Below, in pieces: positions 35,530 through 47,544 of a DNA stretch of 64,000 bases. Under the pieces are notes generated by a model that searched no databases, was not told the origin of the DNA, and saw only the letters and a list, made by a program, of their open reading frames with translations. The first letter of the stretch is position 1. The number at the start of each line of letters is the position of its first letter. Source of the stretch: Paramecium pentaurelia (lineage: Eukaryota > Ciliophora > Oligohymenophorea > Peniculida > Parameciidae); NCBI GenBank assembly GCA_905183005.1, contig CAJJDO010000123.1, positions 189,236 through 253,235 on the forward strand. Reading direction: 5' to 3'. Position numbers and translations under genes: made by a program.

Positions 35530-36193
35530 CTAGATGAAAAATTCTTAAAAAAATGATATTTTTAATATAAATTAATAAAATAAAAACATAAATTTATATA
35601 AATTAAATTGAGTATTTCTAATGGATTTATGCTTTAACTATTACTTACTTATTCAATAAATAATTATAATTAAATTGGAATTATTAAGTAATTTTAATAA
35701 AGTCCTTAAGAAAATCTATAAAATTCCTTTAAAGTATGATTCATTAAGAATATTTCATATATTTAAGATATTTATGATCCAAAAATTTTAATATTGATTA
35801 TTTGTTTTATAATTTTGATATCTTTTTTTGATTTAATTGTATTTTTGAGATGTGTTTATTTATGATTTTTTTGTATAATTATGCAGCATCTTAGATTTTC
35901 TTGAGAGTAGATTATTGACTCTAATTAATGGACTCTTAATTCAATCTTGACTATTAATCTAATATCATATAATCCTTTTAATAATTGCCTACAATTTCTA
36001 GAAATTTATGTTTATTTTTATTATTAATTAATTTATTATAAGAATTGGAACTACTAAAAATATTAATATATAATTATTTCTTTTATGATAAGAAATTGAA
36101 AATTAAAGTAATTTATGTATATAATGATATTCATATAAAATGGAGTGAAATTAAGTATATAAAGTATTAATTATTATGAATAAAATCATTCAA
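35530..36193. other. AT-rich spacer
   Basis: About 660 nt between two minus-strand genes, dominated by A and T runs. Only short open frames with no coding-like composition. It should contain the promoter of the B-box/TPR gene and the 3' region of the membrane protein gene. No RNA or repeat supported. Confidence 0.45.
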
Positions 36194-36879
36194 TCAATCA
36201 ACTCTCTATCTTGGAAGAGTCACAATTCCTTTAATTAATTAGGCTACAAACTTAGAGTAAATGTAAGTAAGTATCTTGAGAAATACTAATAATATGTTCA
36301 ATCTAATAATAAAATGTTATAAATATATATACTTGTTAATGTAGGCTAAGAAAACTTAAATAAAGAAACAATAATATACCCATTTGAGTAATAATTAATA
36401 CATCAAATATGATTTTGTTCTGTAAGCTGAAATAGCAAGATAATAGAAGATAAGACAACTCAAAATGTCAATAATAGTCAGAAACCAATATAATTACTCT
36501 GCACGTTCTTAAGATTCTAATAATACTTGTAATTTATTGATTGTATCTTATCTAAAACAGATACCCAAGAATGTAAACATAGTATTTAAAATGGCATGGA
36601 GGATTACGATAATGAGAATAGTAAGTTACTATTTGAGCATCATTTCAAGGATTGAATTAACAAGAGAAGGAATGGCCTATCCAATTTGTTCATCCATAGA
36701 GTCAGCCTGGGAATCTTCATCTTCTCTTTCAACATTTCTTTAAGTAATATGTATTTGGGCATCATTAGAATATGGTTCGACTAGTGTTGTAAGCAGCAAT
36801 TGGTACGCTGTATAATAGAGCCATCTTGATTTTCAAGTAAAGTGTCATCATTTTCAATTTCAATCATCTAACATTTCAT
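36194..36879 (-). CDS. membrane protein with two to four helices, unrecognised
   Basis: 219 residues with one 26-nt intron (GTACCA...ACTAG near 36790-36815). ATG at 36877-36879 is used because the frame runs through a second ATG into coding-like sequence. The N-terminal 90 residues are acidic and Ser/Asp-rich (EDEDSQADSMDEQ). Hydrophobic helices follow (LTILIIVILHAILNTMF, WFLTIIDILSCLIFYYLA, YYCFFIQVFLAYI) and a basic C-terminus (GIVTLPRQRVD). This predicts a protein with a cytosolic acidic head and a membrane core. No transporter or enzyme signature was found; plus-strand ORFs across the region are shadows. Confidence 0.6.
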
Positions 36880-36884
36880 ATCTG

Positions 36885-36887
<3 letters not shown>

Positions 36888-36930
<43 letters not shown>

Positions 36931-36937
36931 TAATAAC

Positions 36938-36981
<44 letters not shown>
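36888..36981. repeat. (TAA)n microsatellite with CAA interruptions
   Basis: About 94 nt of trinucleotide repeat, mostly TAA with a few CAA units. It lies between the start of the membrane protein gene (36879) and the stop of the coiled-coil gene (36983), both on the minus strand, so it is best read as intergenic, just upstream of the membrane protein gene. On the plus strand it could read as Gln codons, but no convincing plus-strand gene contains it. Confidence 0.85.
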
Positions 36982-36982
<1 letters not shown>

Positions 36983-37617
36983 TCAAGTAAAAGATGAATC
37001 CTATTATTCTTCCTCTATTGTGAACAAATTGTACTTACTGTTACCTTACTTTGTTGGTTCTTCCTCTATTTTGAAACATAAAAGATCCTCCACTTCTTTA
37101 GTTAAGATCTCTATTTCATGATTGGGTGGTTCCTAATCCTCGTTGAGTAAAGCTAATATCAAATTAAGAATATATCAACAATAATGTACTTTGCATTCTT
37201 TCTTAAAAGCTTTAAATCTCATCTTCATTTTAAATATTGTTCCATTTTTATTCAAAATCCTATTTATAAAGTTTAACTCATTATTACTTATTTATCTTGT
37301 AATAAATCACTTTATTATTATCTACTCTATATTTTGTTCTATTTCATTTTCTCTAATCTTTAACTTATATCCTTTATGTCATCCTCCAACTATTGTTTCT
37401 CCTTCAATAACATGTTCTCACTATTTAGTTTCTTGCATTTTGACTTTGGCTTCTTAGTTTCAATCTCCAAACTAACTATTTATTATCTCAGTTTATCCAA
37501 TCTTATTATTTTTAATCCCTCTTCCTCTCTCATATTCTTCCTCTTTCCATTACTCACTATTTATCCCACTTATCTATTTCGATTACTAAACCTCAATTAT
37601 TCAATTCCTTGTTCCAT
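36983..37617 (-). CDS. coiled-coil protein, unrecognised
   Basis: About 189 residues; ATG 37615-37617, a 28-nt intron near 37280 and a longer 37-nt intron near 37170 give an exact multiple of three. The N-terminus is basic (SNGKRKNMREEEGLKII), followed by a heptad-rich coiled coil (LDKLRQQIVSLEIETKK, LLKEKQQLEDDIKDISQRLE). The C-terminus is acidic (LLNEDQEPPNHEIEILTKEV, NLFTIEEEQQDSSFT). The 37-nt intron is longer than the usual 20-33 nt and weakens this join. Likely a structural or adaptor protein. The plus-strand ORFs 37191-37630 are antisense shadows. Confidence 0.55.
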
Positions 37618-37651
37618 TTTCAAATTATAACAAATATATATTATATATTAA

Positions 37652-38323
37652 ATGGCCATTTTTCATTATCTATTACTCTTAGCATTTCCTATTATTGTAT
37701 TTACTGCTTAATCCAAAATTGAAGGCAAGGTTTTCTATTGTAAAACACTTTCTTTAATATATTCAAGAATTACAAAGAGATTTTGTACAAGATGATCCAA
37801 TTCTCAAAGTAACACTTAATTATGGATAATATGAAACATATACATAAAAAAATGGAATCTTTGCATTGTATAATACTCAATATAATGGTTAGTTACAATA
37901 TACCAAATGGCAGATACTTCTTAGAAATTCATTCTAGATATTTTGTATATGAATCAGCATTTATTGATGTATATACAAGTAATAAAGGTACAAATGTTGC
38001 TGTATCTAAAATTCATCCAATCTTAAGATAAAGACCTAAATAATAATAATAAAATAAGTAATCAAGAATACAAACGAGAGATTAAATGTTATTTGAGATA
38101 ATTTAAAGAAAAGATTACTTTGAAGTAATTAACCTATAATATCTTAATAGAAAGAAGAAGAATTGAATTTATCAGCGATCTATCAAAATTAGTATTTTTT
38201 CATGATTGCTATAACTGTTGTAATGTTATATTTGGTTAAAAAAATGCCAATGGGTAAATGTTGATTTTATTAAATACATTAGAGGAATTACAATCAGCAG
38301 AAAGAGCTCCATAATAATAGTGA
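37652..38323 (+). CDS. EMC7: ER membrane protein complex subunit 7 (EMC7)
   Basis: 188 residues from five exons; introns of 28, 22, 26 and 29 nt all restore frame. A signal peptide (LLLLAFPIIVFTA) precedes SKIEGKVFYQLQ, then a beta-sandwich with YGQYETYTQKNGIFALYN and NGQYFLEIHSRYFVYESAFI, corresponding to the carbohydrate-binding-like lumenal domain of EMC7. A YFEKEEEL segment comes next, then one membrane helix (FFMIAITVVMLYLVKKMPM) and a short cytosolic tail (EELQSAERAPQQQ). The KKMPM after the helix and EELQ-A match EMC7's KNMPKM and EEMQEA. EMC inserts tail-anchored and multipass proteins into the ER; EMC7 is a lumenal-side subunit. The start and 3' end are firm. Confidence 0.82.
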
Positions 38324-38383
38324 TGATTAATATTGTATATATATATATAGATGGATAAATAAATTATAAAATTTATTTATAAT

Positions 38384-39012
38384 TCAATTAATTATATTAG
38401 GTTCTTCTTTGACTTATAATTGTGAAATATTTTTGAAGTTCTAAATTAATAAAGATTCTAGGTTACTTGAATCATCATCAATAATTAGAAATTAATTAAT
38501 TTTTATTGAGCCAATTCTCTTTAACAAAGTGCCAAAGCTATCTATGCCCCAGTATTGTCTAAATTTGGAGAACTCATCACAGGGAATATCGGTTAAATTT
38601 GTGGTGCTTAAGGTTTCTATTCAGGAGAGATTGCTCTCATTTATTGAGGCTATTCTAAGTTATACATTGATTAAATCTTTCTAGGTGAACTATTTTCACC
38701 TGATTCCTATTTGTTCTTATTTCTTTCTCTTGTTTTTTTCTTTCCTATCCTTCCTTCCTTTCTATAAGTTTACAAAATTGCTTTAGCAGTTGAAAAATTA
38801 ACTCCAAACTCTTTAGCAGCATCCTTTATTGTTGCCTATTTTGAAAGTATACGACGTAGTAATTGAATACGAATTGATTAATCAATAATCGCATATTTTT
38901 TAGAGTCCTTATTTTTATGTTCTTCAGGGTTTTAGTCTTGTCTATAGATAACAAATGAATAATACGATTCAGGTGTAAAACTATTAACACTCTCTTCCTC
39001 AGAATGTATCAT
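38384..39012 (-). CDS. helix-turn-helix (homeodomain-like) protein
   Basis: 200 residues, one 26-nt intron near 38435. A helix-turn-helix unit lies at about residues 45-90: RIQLLRRILSKQATIKDAAK followed by EFGVNFSTAKAILQTYRKEG. The pattern (IxxAAxxxGxxxSTAKxIxxxYRxxGR) is like the HTH of transposases and of a small-protein family common in Paramecium. A basic Lys/Arg tract (GKKKTRERNKNK) and a Pro/Gln-rich tail follow, then a helix (CQRELAQQKLINFQLLMM). Probably binds DNA. A shorter relative is at 50666-50981. No catalytic DDE domain is present, so it is not a transposase by itself. Confidence 0.7.
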
Positions 39013-40087
39013 TGAAGTTTTATAAATGAAGATAAAATTATATAAAAGTAATAAGGATCTCACTTTAAATATTTTGACAAATTATCAAAATTATGAATAC
39101 TCATAATTTTTGTTCATTTCTTTTCAGAACAAATATTAGACTTAATGAGAATTTATGTTTAAAAACTATCAACGTCAATATTAGATTTACATTTTTTTAT
39201 ATCAAAAATACTCTAGTAATGTATTATATTTCAGCTTTCTAATTAATTTATATTTAAAAGATCTAAAATCTTATTGTTAATTCAAAACAGAGTTATAAGA
39301 GAGTGAGAATTTTTATAATTTTGAGATTTTTTATATAATTTCTATTTTATTTAATGAAGTTTAATAAATCATATAATATGTAATCACTTAGTTAGAGTTA
39401 AGGTTATAAAAGTACCTTTCTAGTTGATCCAATTAATTCTTTTATAATCAAATAAAATTAATTTTATTAATTAAATCCATTCATAAAAACATTATCTATT
39501 TTGAAGATGTATTATGATATGAACAACCTAATAAATATTTTAATATAAATAGAAATATGAATTAATCAATAATACTAAGATTTTAAATGAGTTTCTTTTT
39601 CATTATTTATTTTTTCATAAAATTCAACATAAAATAATTTTGCATATATATATTTAGGTATTTAAATATAAAAATCTCATTTTATTCAATTTTTTAGTTA
39701 CAATACTTATTCTATATGATTATTGAATGTCTGGGTTAATATTAAAAATATATAATTTATAAATCAACAATATAATTTTGAGATTCTGAAAATTGAATAC
39801 TACATCTAATAGAAATTTGGATATCTAATATAATATATCGTATTTTTATTACTTGTTTTCTTATCCATCTGTTAAATAATATCTTATTATTTAAGAATGA
39901 TATGTTCAGTAGCTAATCCATTTAAATTGACTATTTTTTTAATTCACACTTAAATCAAAAATTTGTTTTTTATTGTAATAATTGTTCTATTAATTATTAC
40001 AATACGTAATTTATTTTTTTAGATTAATAATGGCAATTTGATTATTATTTATATAAATTGATAAATAAATAAATAAATAAATAATAA
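39013..40087. other. AT-rich spacer
   Basis: Over 1 kb without a supported gene, between the HTH gene and the cyclic-nucleotide-binding gene, both on the minus strand. All six frames are broken by TGA or are low in complexity, and no peptide looks conserved. It is longer than most spacers here. A decayed gene or a non-coding RNA is possible but nothing shows it. Confidence 0.45.
40061..40084. repeat. (AAAT)n tetranucleotide repeat
   Basis: About six tandem ATAA units immediately downstream of the stop codon of the minus-strand CNB gene (40088-40090). Probably slippage-prone 3'-flanking DNA. Confidence 0.85.
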
Positions 40088-41711
40088 TCAATTCAAATTA
40101 AATGTTTAGTTGAATTTATATGATGTAGTTTGAATATTAGTAAGAGTTTAAGCCTATTTAAATGAAAATCCATTTGTTTTAGTTGGAGTAGAATGAAACC
40201 TATAACAAGTTGACTCTTCATCTATTTGAGTTAACAATTTAGTAAACTTAATCCTTGATTTTAAAGTTGAGGCAAACTTCTCAATACTAAATCCAGTAAG
40301 AGTATTGCTCTTTCTTTTCTGTAAGATTTGATCCTTTGCTAAATATTTAAGCACTGATTTGTCTTAATAATTAATTTCCTTCTTTAATCCAGTAAATTAT
40401 TCATCTGTAATACCATCTTCAAAACTTTGTTTATAATTAACCTATTAGTATCGATCACTTGATATTTTATTATGATCATGATTTTTTTTTAAACGAAGTA
40501 TCATTTTTTTGAATTGAGGAGATATAAATGACTAGACTTTTCTATTCTCTTATTCATCTTTCAATTATAATATAGGTAATTATTCCTTCTATTCATACTT
40601 CTCATTTAAATAACGTAACAACCATTTTGCTGATAATCCATGTTCTATTACATCTAAAAATTATTTAATTGGAATCCTTATAATTTTAGAATCACTTTTA
40701 ACTATTGATATTGTTCTTCTTATCAACTTATGTTTGTATTTCTTATGTAAATACAATTCATAATCTCCAACAATTTGCCCTGTTCCAAATAATCCAATAT
40801 TCTTGATTCTCTATTACTTTTAGAAATTTACAAAATATTTCTATTCTTGAATCTAAGCTGCAGCATTATCAACTAATTCTTTAATCTAGACTAACACTTC
40901 TCCCTTAATCACCAGATATAATGCATCTGCATTTTATTGTTCTCTATATAACAAACATCCTCCTTGTATATTGAGTTCTTCATAATTGTGTAAAATCTAT
41001 TAAAACTGTTATTCATTCAATAAACTAAATGGATACATTCTAGCTATTACTACTTGTCTCAATTATAAATTATCAGCCTATAATTCACTCAGTAATGATT
41101 AATAGGCATCAAAAGTTATTATTGCCAAAGTACAAGGCTCTTTGGCAATTACTGTAGCTGTGCGAGGAATCCTTTATTCAATTGCTATCTCTCCAAAATA
41201 ATCATATTATTTTTTATAGGCTACAATTCTATAGTTTGAAAACCTATGTAATATCAATTCATCGAATGTCTTTGTACCCCCTAAATTAATTTATGATTAT
41301 ACTTCTTCTTTTATTATCCTCTTTTAGAACTATCTCATTTTAATCATCTGTCTTTATAAGCACAGCTACCTCTCCTTTTAATATGATATACATCTTTCTT
41401 CCAGTTTCTCCCTAATTAAAAACTACATTAAATGTATTAAATTATTCTATTGAGATGGTAACCATCAATTTGATTAGGATTTAAGTTGTAAGCTTATTAC
41501 GTAATTAAGAAAAATAATGGACATTTTATTCAAGGGTATCACAAAGAAACTTTAATTGTTGCCAAGTTCTTTATTTTGGTTCAATTTATAATGTAGCAAT
41601 AAGAACATCAATCTCTGAAAGTTGTTTTCTTTATCTATGCTTTAAAATTTGTTATGGTGATTCATCACTATCATCTGAACTTTATTCACCAGATAATTGA
41701 CTTAAATTCAT
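40088..41711 (-). CDS. protein with two cyclic-nucleotide-binding domains
   Basis: 533 residues, one 22-nt intron near 41302. An acidic/Ser-rich head (SGEQSSDDSDESP) leads to the first CNB domain at about residues 75-210. It has the sheet start NTFNVVFNQGETGRKMYII, LKGEVAVLI, and a phosphate-binding cassette DYFGEIAIEQRIPRTATV that keeps the Glu and Arg contacting cyclic nucleotide. The second, at about 225-400, has LYLVIKGEVLV and GTGQIVGDYELY with RTISIV; its cassette lacks the usual GE-x-A-L and Arg, so it may not bind ligand. No kinase, channel helices or PKA inhibitor sequence was seen, so it is not a classical PKA regulatory subunit. Likely a cAMP/cGMP-responsive regulator. Confidence 0.78.
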
Positions 41712-42129
41712 TTTTATAATATAATTTTAATTCTTAAATCAATTATTTTTATTGTGCCTTTTTTTACTTGATCAATTAAACTTACATCTTCTACATTTAG
41801 TAAATATGGTAATAACTTTAATTAACCGTTTTTATTTAGAGATACTTCATATTAAAAAATCTCCAATATATTTATACTATGGAATCTATATTTATAAATT
41901 ACTTAAAATATGATTGATTCCTTTTCTATCACTAATAACCAATTTACTATTTATAAATAAATTAATAATATCTTATTAATAAAATATTATATAATTTCTA
42001 ATCTTAATAGTATAATTAATAATCGTTTGTCTTTTACAAGATAAAAATATTATAAAAATAAGTTTTCAGTAATTATTAAAAATTCATTAGATAAAAAAAG
42101 ATGAATATCTATCTATATATATATATAGA
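41712..42129. other. AT-rich spacer
   Basis: About 420 nt between two minus-strand genes with no open frame I would support; it includes a short TA-rich tract near 42113-42128. Presumed promoter of the CNB gene. Confidence 0.45.
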
Positions 42130-43023
42130 TCATTATATCATCTGATAGAGACTGTTTTTAACACTCTACATAATACTTCCATCCTTATTACAAATACAAT
42201 TTCCTTCCTTATTACCACAACCAAAACAAAAAGTATATCTGCAAGAACAATACAATATTTTTTCATCATCCAATTACTTTACCCATAATTTACATTTTGG
42301 ACATTCCTTATAATTATCACCCATTTCAAATTTAGCAGTCTTGATATCAGTTTTACATTGATTGATTGGATGATTCTATGATTAACATTTTAAACAATAT
42401 TTCTTTTGACATTCTGAACATCTATAAATTTCTTAGCCTATGTATGAAAAATATTTGTTGCATTGTGGAGTAGGACAACATGAAGTCTTAAAATTGTTGT
42501 TAGCTTTAAGTTAATATTCTATATCTTATTGAAAAGTAGAATATCCACATATGGGACATTTAAAACCAATATTAATATTTAGTCCTTGAATCAATATATT
42601 AGAAACACATTATTGATGAAATTGATGTGAACAAACAGCATTAAATTTTTTATCAGAATTATTATCGATATATTAAGAACATATTTAACATATATTACTT
42701 TGTTATTTTAGTTTTTATAATGTTGAACATTCTTTTGATAACATACAAAGAATATCTTCTAACTTTAAATTTGAAATTGTTTATACCTTATCTTTCTTAT
42801 TAAGTACTCTATCAAATATATCATCCCTTAAAAAAGGTGATACAATATTGAAATCTATCTAATGTTTCAAATTTTAGAGAGATTCAACTAATTCAACAAT
42901 TTATTATTGGTTCTCAATATTTCTTCTGCCTATTTCTATTCCAATTATTAAAGTATCTAAAAGTAATTCTATACCTCTCTATTCAGTGTGTTTGATAATT
43001 TCTATAATAGTATAAATGTTCAT
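42130..43023 (-). CDS. RBR-type (RING-IBR-RING) E3 ubiquitin ligase-like protein
   Basis: 297 residues, single exon. About 130 helical residues precede RING1: CQICSQYIDNN, then C-x-H in VCSHQFHQQC and CPIC. The IBR has CCPTPQCNKYFSY, RCSECQKKYCLKC and H in SQNHPINQC. RING2 reads ECPKCKLWVKQ, then ILYCSCRYTFCFGCG and NCIC. RBR ligases take ubiquitin from E2 onto a RING2 Cys before the substrate. Here the usual GC-x-HM approach to the catalytic Cys is absent and the candidate Cys is two residues from a zinc-ligand Cys (YCSC), so activity is uncertain. Start ATG 43021-43023; ends VKNSLYQMI at TGA 42130. Confidence 0.78.
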
Positions 43024-43092
43024 ATATATATTTATAAATTGAATATTTTAGATAATATTAATATTAAAAAAATCAATAAATATAATTTATAT

Positions 43093-44329
43093 TCATAAAA
43101 TTGGATCTGAAAAATAATGCCTACCAGTACCATGATAGTTTTATGGTGGTTATTCATTACAAAACACTTTATCATCTAAATTCTTAATTAATTTATTTAC
43201 TATCTTAATCTTATCTATTTTATGCACAGATTGAATTAACATATTACTTTTCCATTTTACATCCACAATAATAACATACTAATTATTACTTTTTTAATTC
43301 CAATGAAAATTTATCTACTAATTTACTCCATTCAGTTATTTCTTCACTTGCTTATCTTTCTAATTCTTGTCTATCAATTTATATTTATTAATAATTACTT
43401 GATTACTTCTTCATCAATTTATTTTTCACTAAGTAATTTCCATATAATTTCATTTTTAAATTCAATCAATTATTATTAAGCAGATGCCCTTTATAATTAT
43501 AATCTTAATTCAGTTAGTTCTCTTGGTAAATCATATGGGTAAACATCAATTTAAACTTTGAATGGTTTTGCAACCATATATTCAATTTAATCATAAATAT
43601 TTCTTGATTTCAAAAGAAAAGGACAAGGATCAGGAATCTCTTTTAGATCATAAAATTATGAACCTACCTCATTGATTTTATCTAAATCTCTAAAAATTAT
43701 AATTGATAATTATATATATACCTTTATAATTCTGATATCTCATGACTAAGGATTGCTAATTTTTATCCTTCACTTTATTTTAATCTTTCTAAAACACCAC
43801 CAAATTCTGCTCTTGCATCCCTTTCAATAATGGTTTTGACATATTTAATCTCTTCAATTCTATATTCTATCTAAAAGAATGATTAGTTAATTTACTCTAT
43901 GAATTTATGCTAACAGTTATTCTCTTTTCCCTAATAGATTTGCCTTTATGGATTCTTCAATTTTAGCACATCTCAATTTGAAAGAATCACTTAATCTATT
44001 GATTCTATGTAATTAAGTGTTATGAGGACCTAAGATGGTACATTGTTAACAAATAGGATCTTCACATGCTTCACAGAAAAACTGGAATGGGAGATTGTGA
44101 TGAATGCAAACTTTTATTTGTGTTTAAATAGGAGGAGGAATAAAGGGATCATGCTATTATGGTTCATCAATTTAAAGATCATGTTATGAGTCTAAGATTT
44201 GAATAATAGTATACTTTATTATTCCAAAATTTCACCAGGAGGTAATTACTTCTTAGATTTGACACTACCTGCTTAGGATTTGTCTTATTTTGAAGAAACA
44301 GACTTTTTCTTTTTTGGTACAGGGTCCAT
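43093..44329 (-). CDS. B-box zinc finger coiled-coil protein
   Basis: About 370-380 residues in several exons (introns of 23 nt near 44206, 25 nt near 43895, then two or three near 43720-43300, not all fixed). A basic head (PVPKKKKSVSSKQDKS) and a Pro-rich linker (HDPFIPPPIQTQ) lead to a B-box: CIHHNLPFQFFCEACEDPIC, CTILGPHNTQLH. A coiled coil follows (RCAKIEESIKANLLGKREQL, VKTIIERDARAEF), and a C-terminal segment (YVIIVDVKWKSNM; NYHGTGRHYFSDPIL) ends at TGA 43093. It has no RING, so it is probably a scaffold. The exact join before YVIIVDVKW is unresolved: only an over-long (40-nt) or over-short intron would fit. Confidence 0.62.
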
Positions 44330-44347
44330 TTAATAATAATATATTAT

Positions 44348-46634
44348 TCATTTTCTCAATCGTTATTAGTTTAATTTGGGTTTGAATTGAGTATTGGTTG
44401 GTTTTAAAGTTAGTTGTAATTTTCGACCAGGAACAGGAGGAACAGAAGTTCTACGACTCATGTCTTCTGAAATTTTGATAGGATTGTATTTAGTTTAAAT
44501 TTGAGTAAGTTTTTAAGTAAATGAAGCATTCGGTTAAGATCTATTGATGGGTTAACGAGTGACTGATGAACGTTTTCTACTATGTCCATATCCATTTTTA
44601 GATTTAATAATAAATGGTGAAATGGATCCTGTATGTTCATTTTTTTCGATAGCATCAATATCATCAGCTGAAATCCTAGCAAAACATAAATGTTCTTTTT
44701 ATTCTTTTAGTAAATCATCTCCAAATGAAATTTACAATGATTCATTCTGTTTAAGAATCTATATTCAATAAAAATATTAATTACTTCATTGATAATAGGT
44801 TCTCTTGAAAGATGTTTAATAGCTTAATCATATTAAATACATGCAGTTTCATCATTATCTAAAATAATTGTTTAAATCTTTTTCATGATACGACTTAGTT
44901 TAATACGTACATCAAAAATCTTATCTTAACTGAGTACCAATATATTGATGAAATTATTCACATGGAAATATCTCTTAGAACATAGATCAATAGTTTAAGA
45001 AATGAAATCAATATAACAGATACGCATTCTGAATTTGTGACTATTCATACATTGGTTTATCATTTAACTATTAATAGATCTATGAAATTTAGATATTTCC
45101 ATTACTGATCATGATATGCCAAATATGCTATATTTTGAGCTGCCAATGTTCTAATATTTGATGAATCTGCTGATAATAAGTTTTATAGTGGACTTAATAA
45201 TAATAGATATGCATCGCATTATTAAAAGAACTCGTGAAGTCTCTGTATATATAATGTGATTTTACTTTAGTAATTATTCTAATAACATTATAGTGGCCTT
45301 GCAATTTAATTGTTTTACTAAGTCTATTAGGATATCATTCACTAACATTTTCTATGTTATATAATTATTAATAATTACTGATAAAATTAATTGTTCTTAT
45401 TGATCAAAGCTTGGCCAAAGAGCATAGATGATAGAATACAAATTGTATTATATTATTGGATTATCTAACATTTTACGAATAAGTGGTATTAGTGATTGAG
45501 TTTTATGAATTTTTAAAGTAGAGATAACATCTGGGATGCTTGCCAAGAGTAAGTTCCTGACTTGAATAGATGTATCAAATTGCATTAATTTTAAATAGGT
45601 TTCTTTTAATTAATCATAACATTCCCCCTGTAAGATTTGGAGTATGGCAGGAAAATTGTAAGCAAAGTTAATTCTATATTCTTCATTTGTATTATCAGCA
45701 AATGATATGAACACTTTTAGAAATTTTTAAATATCAGGTTTTACATCCATTATTTCCATTAATACTTTCCCACATATTCTTGACATTATTGTTATAATTT
45801 ATACATTCTGGGAACTTAGAAATTCAAAAAATTATTTTGTAATCATTTTTTCCCTATCTTATAAATGAGATTAAACCATAAAAAACATCTCAATAGCTGC
45901 CATCCTTACTTGTACTTCATAATCATAAATCAACTCAAAAATCTTTAATTGTAATATGATTTATATACCTTCATTTACAAATAAGTACTAAACTTTTCAG
46001 GAGTGAAAGTACAGTAAACAATCTATATTGTTTTCACAATCTCAAATCTTACCTAAGGATCCTTATCCATACAAAGCAATTATATTTTCTCTATCTATGG
46101 TATATATTGAAGTAATCGAGCTCCTCTCTATCGTAAATGTGTCTCAGCCTCAATATCAGTTAACTCATCTATCAACTTAATTGAATTGTGTATATCACAA
46201 CAATATAACATTTCAAATAACTCAAACCATCCTTCTGCTAATTTCAAATTATAATTCTTCATGAAATGAATCGTCTGATTAAGTAACAACTGTTATTCCT
46301 TCTCTTTCATCTATTTTGCAATCAACAACAATTCCTTAGTTGCTATTGCAATCGTGTCTTCATCTTACTTCACCAAATCCTCATTAATTATTGGAAACAA
46401 TAAACTAAATCCACTCACCTTAAATAACCTATGGATATTTGAGTAAATCTAATTATTATCTATAATACTGCATATTTTTAAATTGGATGACCTCTCTAAA
46501 GAATATATTGTGCTCTTCTCAATTCTCCCATGTTCTCATCCAATGTTAGTTAATTGAGTTCTTCTTCTGTCTGTCATAATAAATTATTTTACATGAGTCC
46601 CTGATCTCCTTATTTCATTTATTGTAAAATTCAT
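44348..46634 (-). CDS. HEAT-repeat protein, PP2A/PP4 regulatory-subunit-like
   Basis: About 740 residues; first introns 22 nt (near 46580) and 20 nt (near 46468), with at least one more required by phase. Helical HEAT repeats dominate: IHRLFKVSGFSLLFPIINED, then AEGWFELFEMLYCCDIHNSI, RQRGARLLQYIPQIEKIQLL and DKDPQVRFEIVKTIQIVY. The order and the DKDPQVR turn resemble the scaffold or PPP4R1/R4 regulatory subunits of PP2A/PP4-type phosphatases; importins or condensin HEATs are alternatives. The C-terminus is Ser/Pro/Arg-rich (RKRSSVTRQPINRSQPN; SRRTSVPPVPGRK) and probably disordered and phosphorylated. It starts at ATG 46632-46634 and ends RLRK at TGA 44348. Confidence 0.65.
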
Positions 46635-46739
46635 TATTTTATATATTAATCATCTATTTATTTATACAAACTAAAATATCATCATTATCGCACTCCCTCT
46701 CCTATATCAATTATAAATTAAATTACAAATTATACCTAA

Positions 46740-47507
46740 ATGAAGTTTTCTAGATCTTCCTCTACACATCTAACTAATCTTTCATTTAGAACTAATCCTC
46801 TTACTACAATCTAAACTCCTTAGAGCAATTCCCGTTTGCTTGAGGTCAATTCCAAAATTGATGATCTCTTAAAAAAATCTTAAACTATTTTCACTAAACC
46901 AGAAATCAAGCCTAAATAATAAGATTAGAAAATAATATAAATCAATAGTTATATGCTAATACTAGAACAAATCTAAAGAGAAAAAAAGCAACTCTTAACC
47001 TTATTATTATAGAAAGATGGCATCATTAAAGAATAATAAAATAAAATAAAGCAATTAGATTTATAAAATAAAAGTTTAGTTAAATAATTAAGTTAATTTA
47101 ACGATCTTCAACCTTAAATACAATAATTAGAGGAGTAATACCAATTAAAAATTAAAGATAATGAATAACTGAAATATGAAAAGAATCAAATCTAAACTTC
47201 GCTTAATTATCTAAAATGCTAGAATTTATAAATCATTAGTAAAGAAATTCGAAATTCATTACAATAATTACATTCATAAATAAAGAAATATTACAAAACC
47301 AATTACAAAGATGACTATTAAAATAATTTATAATTAAGTCGATTATCATTAAATATCAATGATTTAGACTTCTATACAATCTTAAGAAATTGTTTGGACA
47401 GCATACTATATATGACTGAAAATACAAGCAATTCTATAGATAATTTAATAATAAAAAATGTTGAACCAAGAATATTGTCATTAAATTAAAATGAAGGATA
47501 GAATTGA
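46740..47507 (+). CDS. coiled-coil protein, unrecognised
   Basis: Single exon, 255 residues. A Ser/Thr-rich head (KFSRSSSTHLTNLSF) is followed by a long Gln/Lys/Leu heptad region (EQIQREKKQLLTLLLQ; EQQNKIKQLDLQNKSLV; QLEEQYQLKIKDNEQL) and a C-terminal helical part with aromatic residues (LDFYTILRNCLDSILYM). It is an extended dimeric coiled coil of the kind found in cytoskeletal or basal-body proteins. Divergent from the HEAT gene, with 105 nt between the starts. No specific family recognised. Confidence 0.62.
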
Positions 47508-47544
47508 ATAAATAAACTTATTAACATTATTTCTAAATAAATGT

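Noticed and set aside
36770..36790. tRNA-like T-loop GGTTCGACT
   Set aside because: No acceptor stem, D-arm or anticodon arm can be drawn around it, and it lies in coding sequence.
36178..37021. Plus-strand gene ending in a polyglutamine tract
   Set aside because: The minus strand here has two clean spliced genes with membrane helices and coiled coil; the plus-strand reading has poor peptide quality.
37191..37630. Two overlapping plus-strand ORFs rich in Phe, Leu and Ser
   Set aside because: They are antisense to the minus-strand coiled-coil gene; hydrophobic composition is the complement of Lys/Glu-rich coding.
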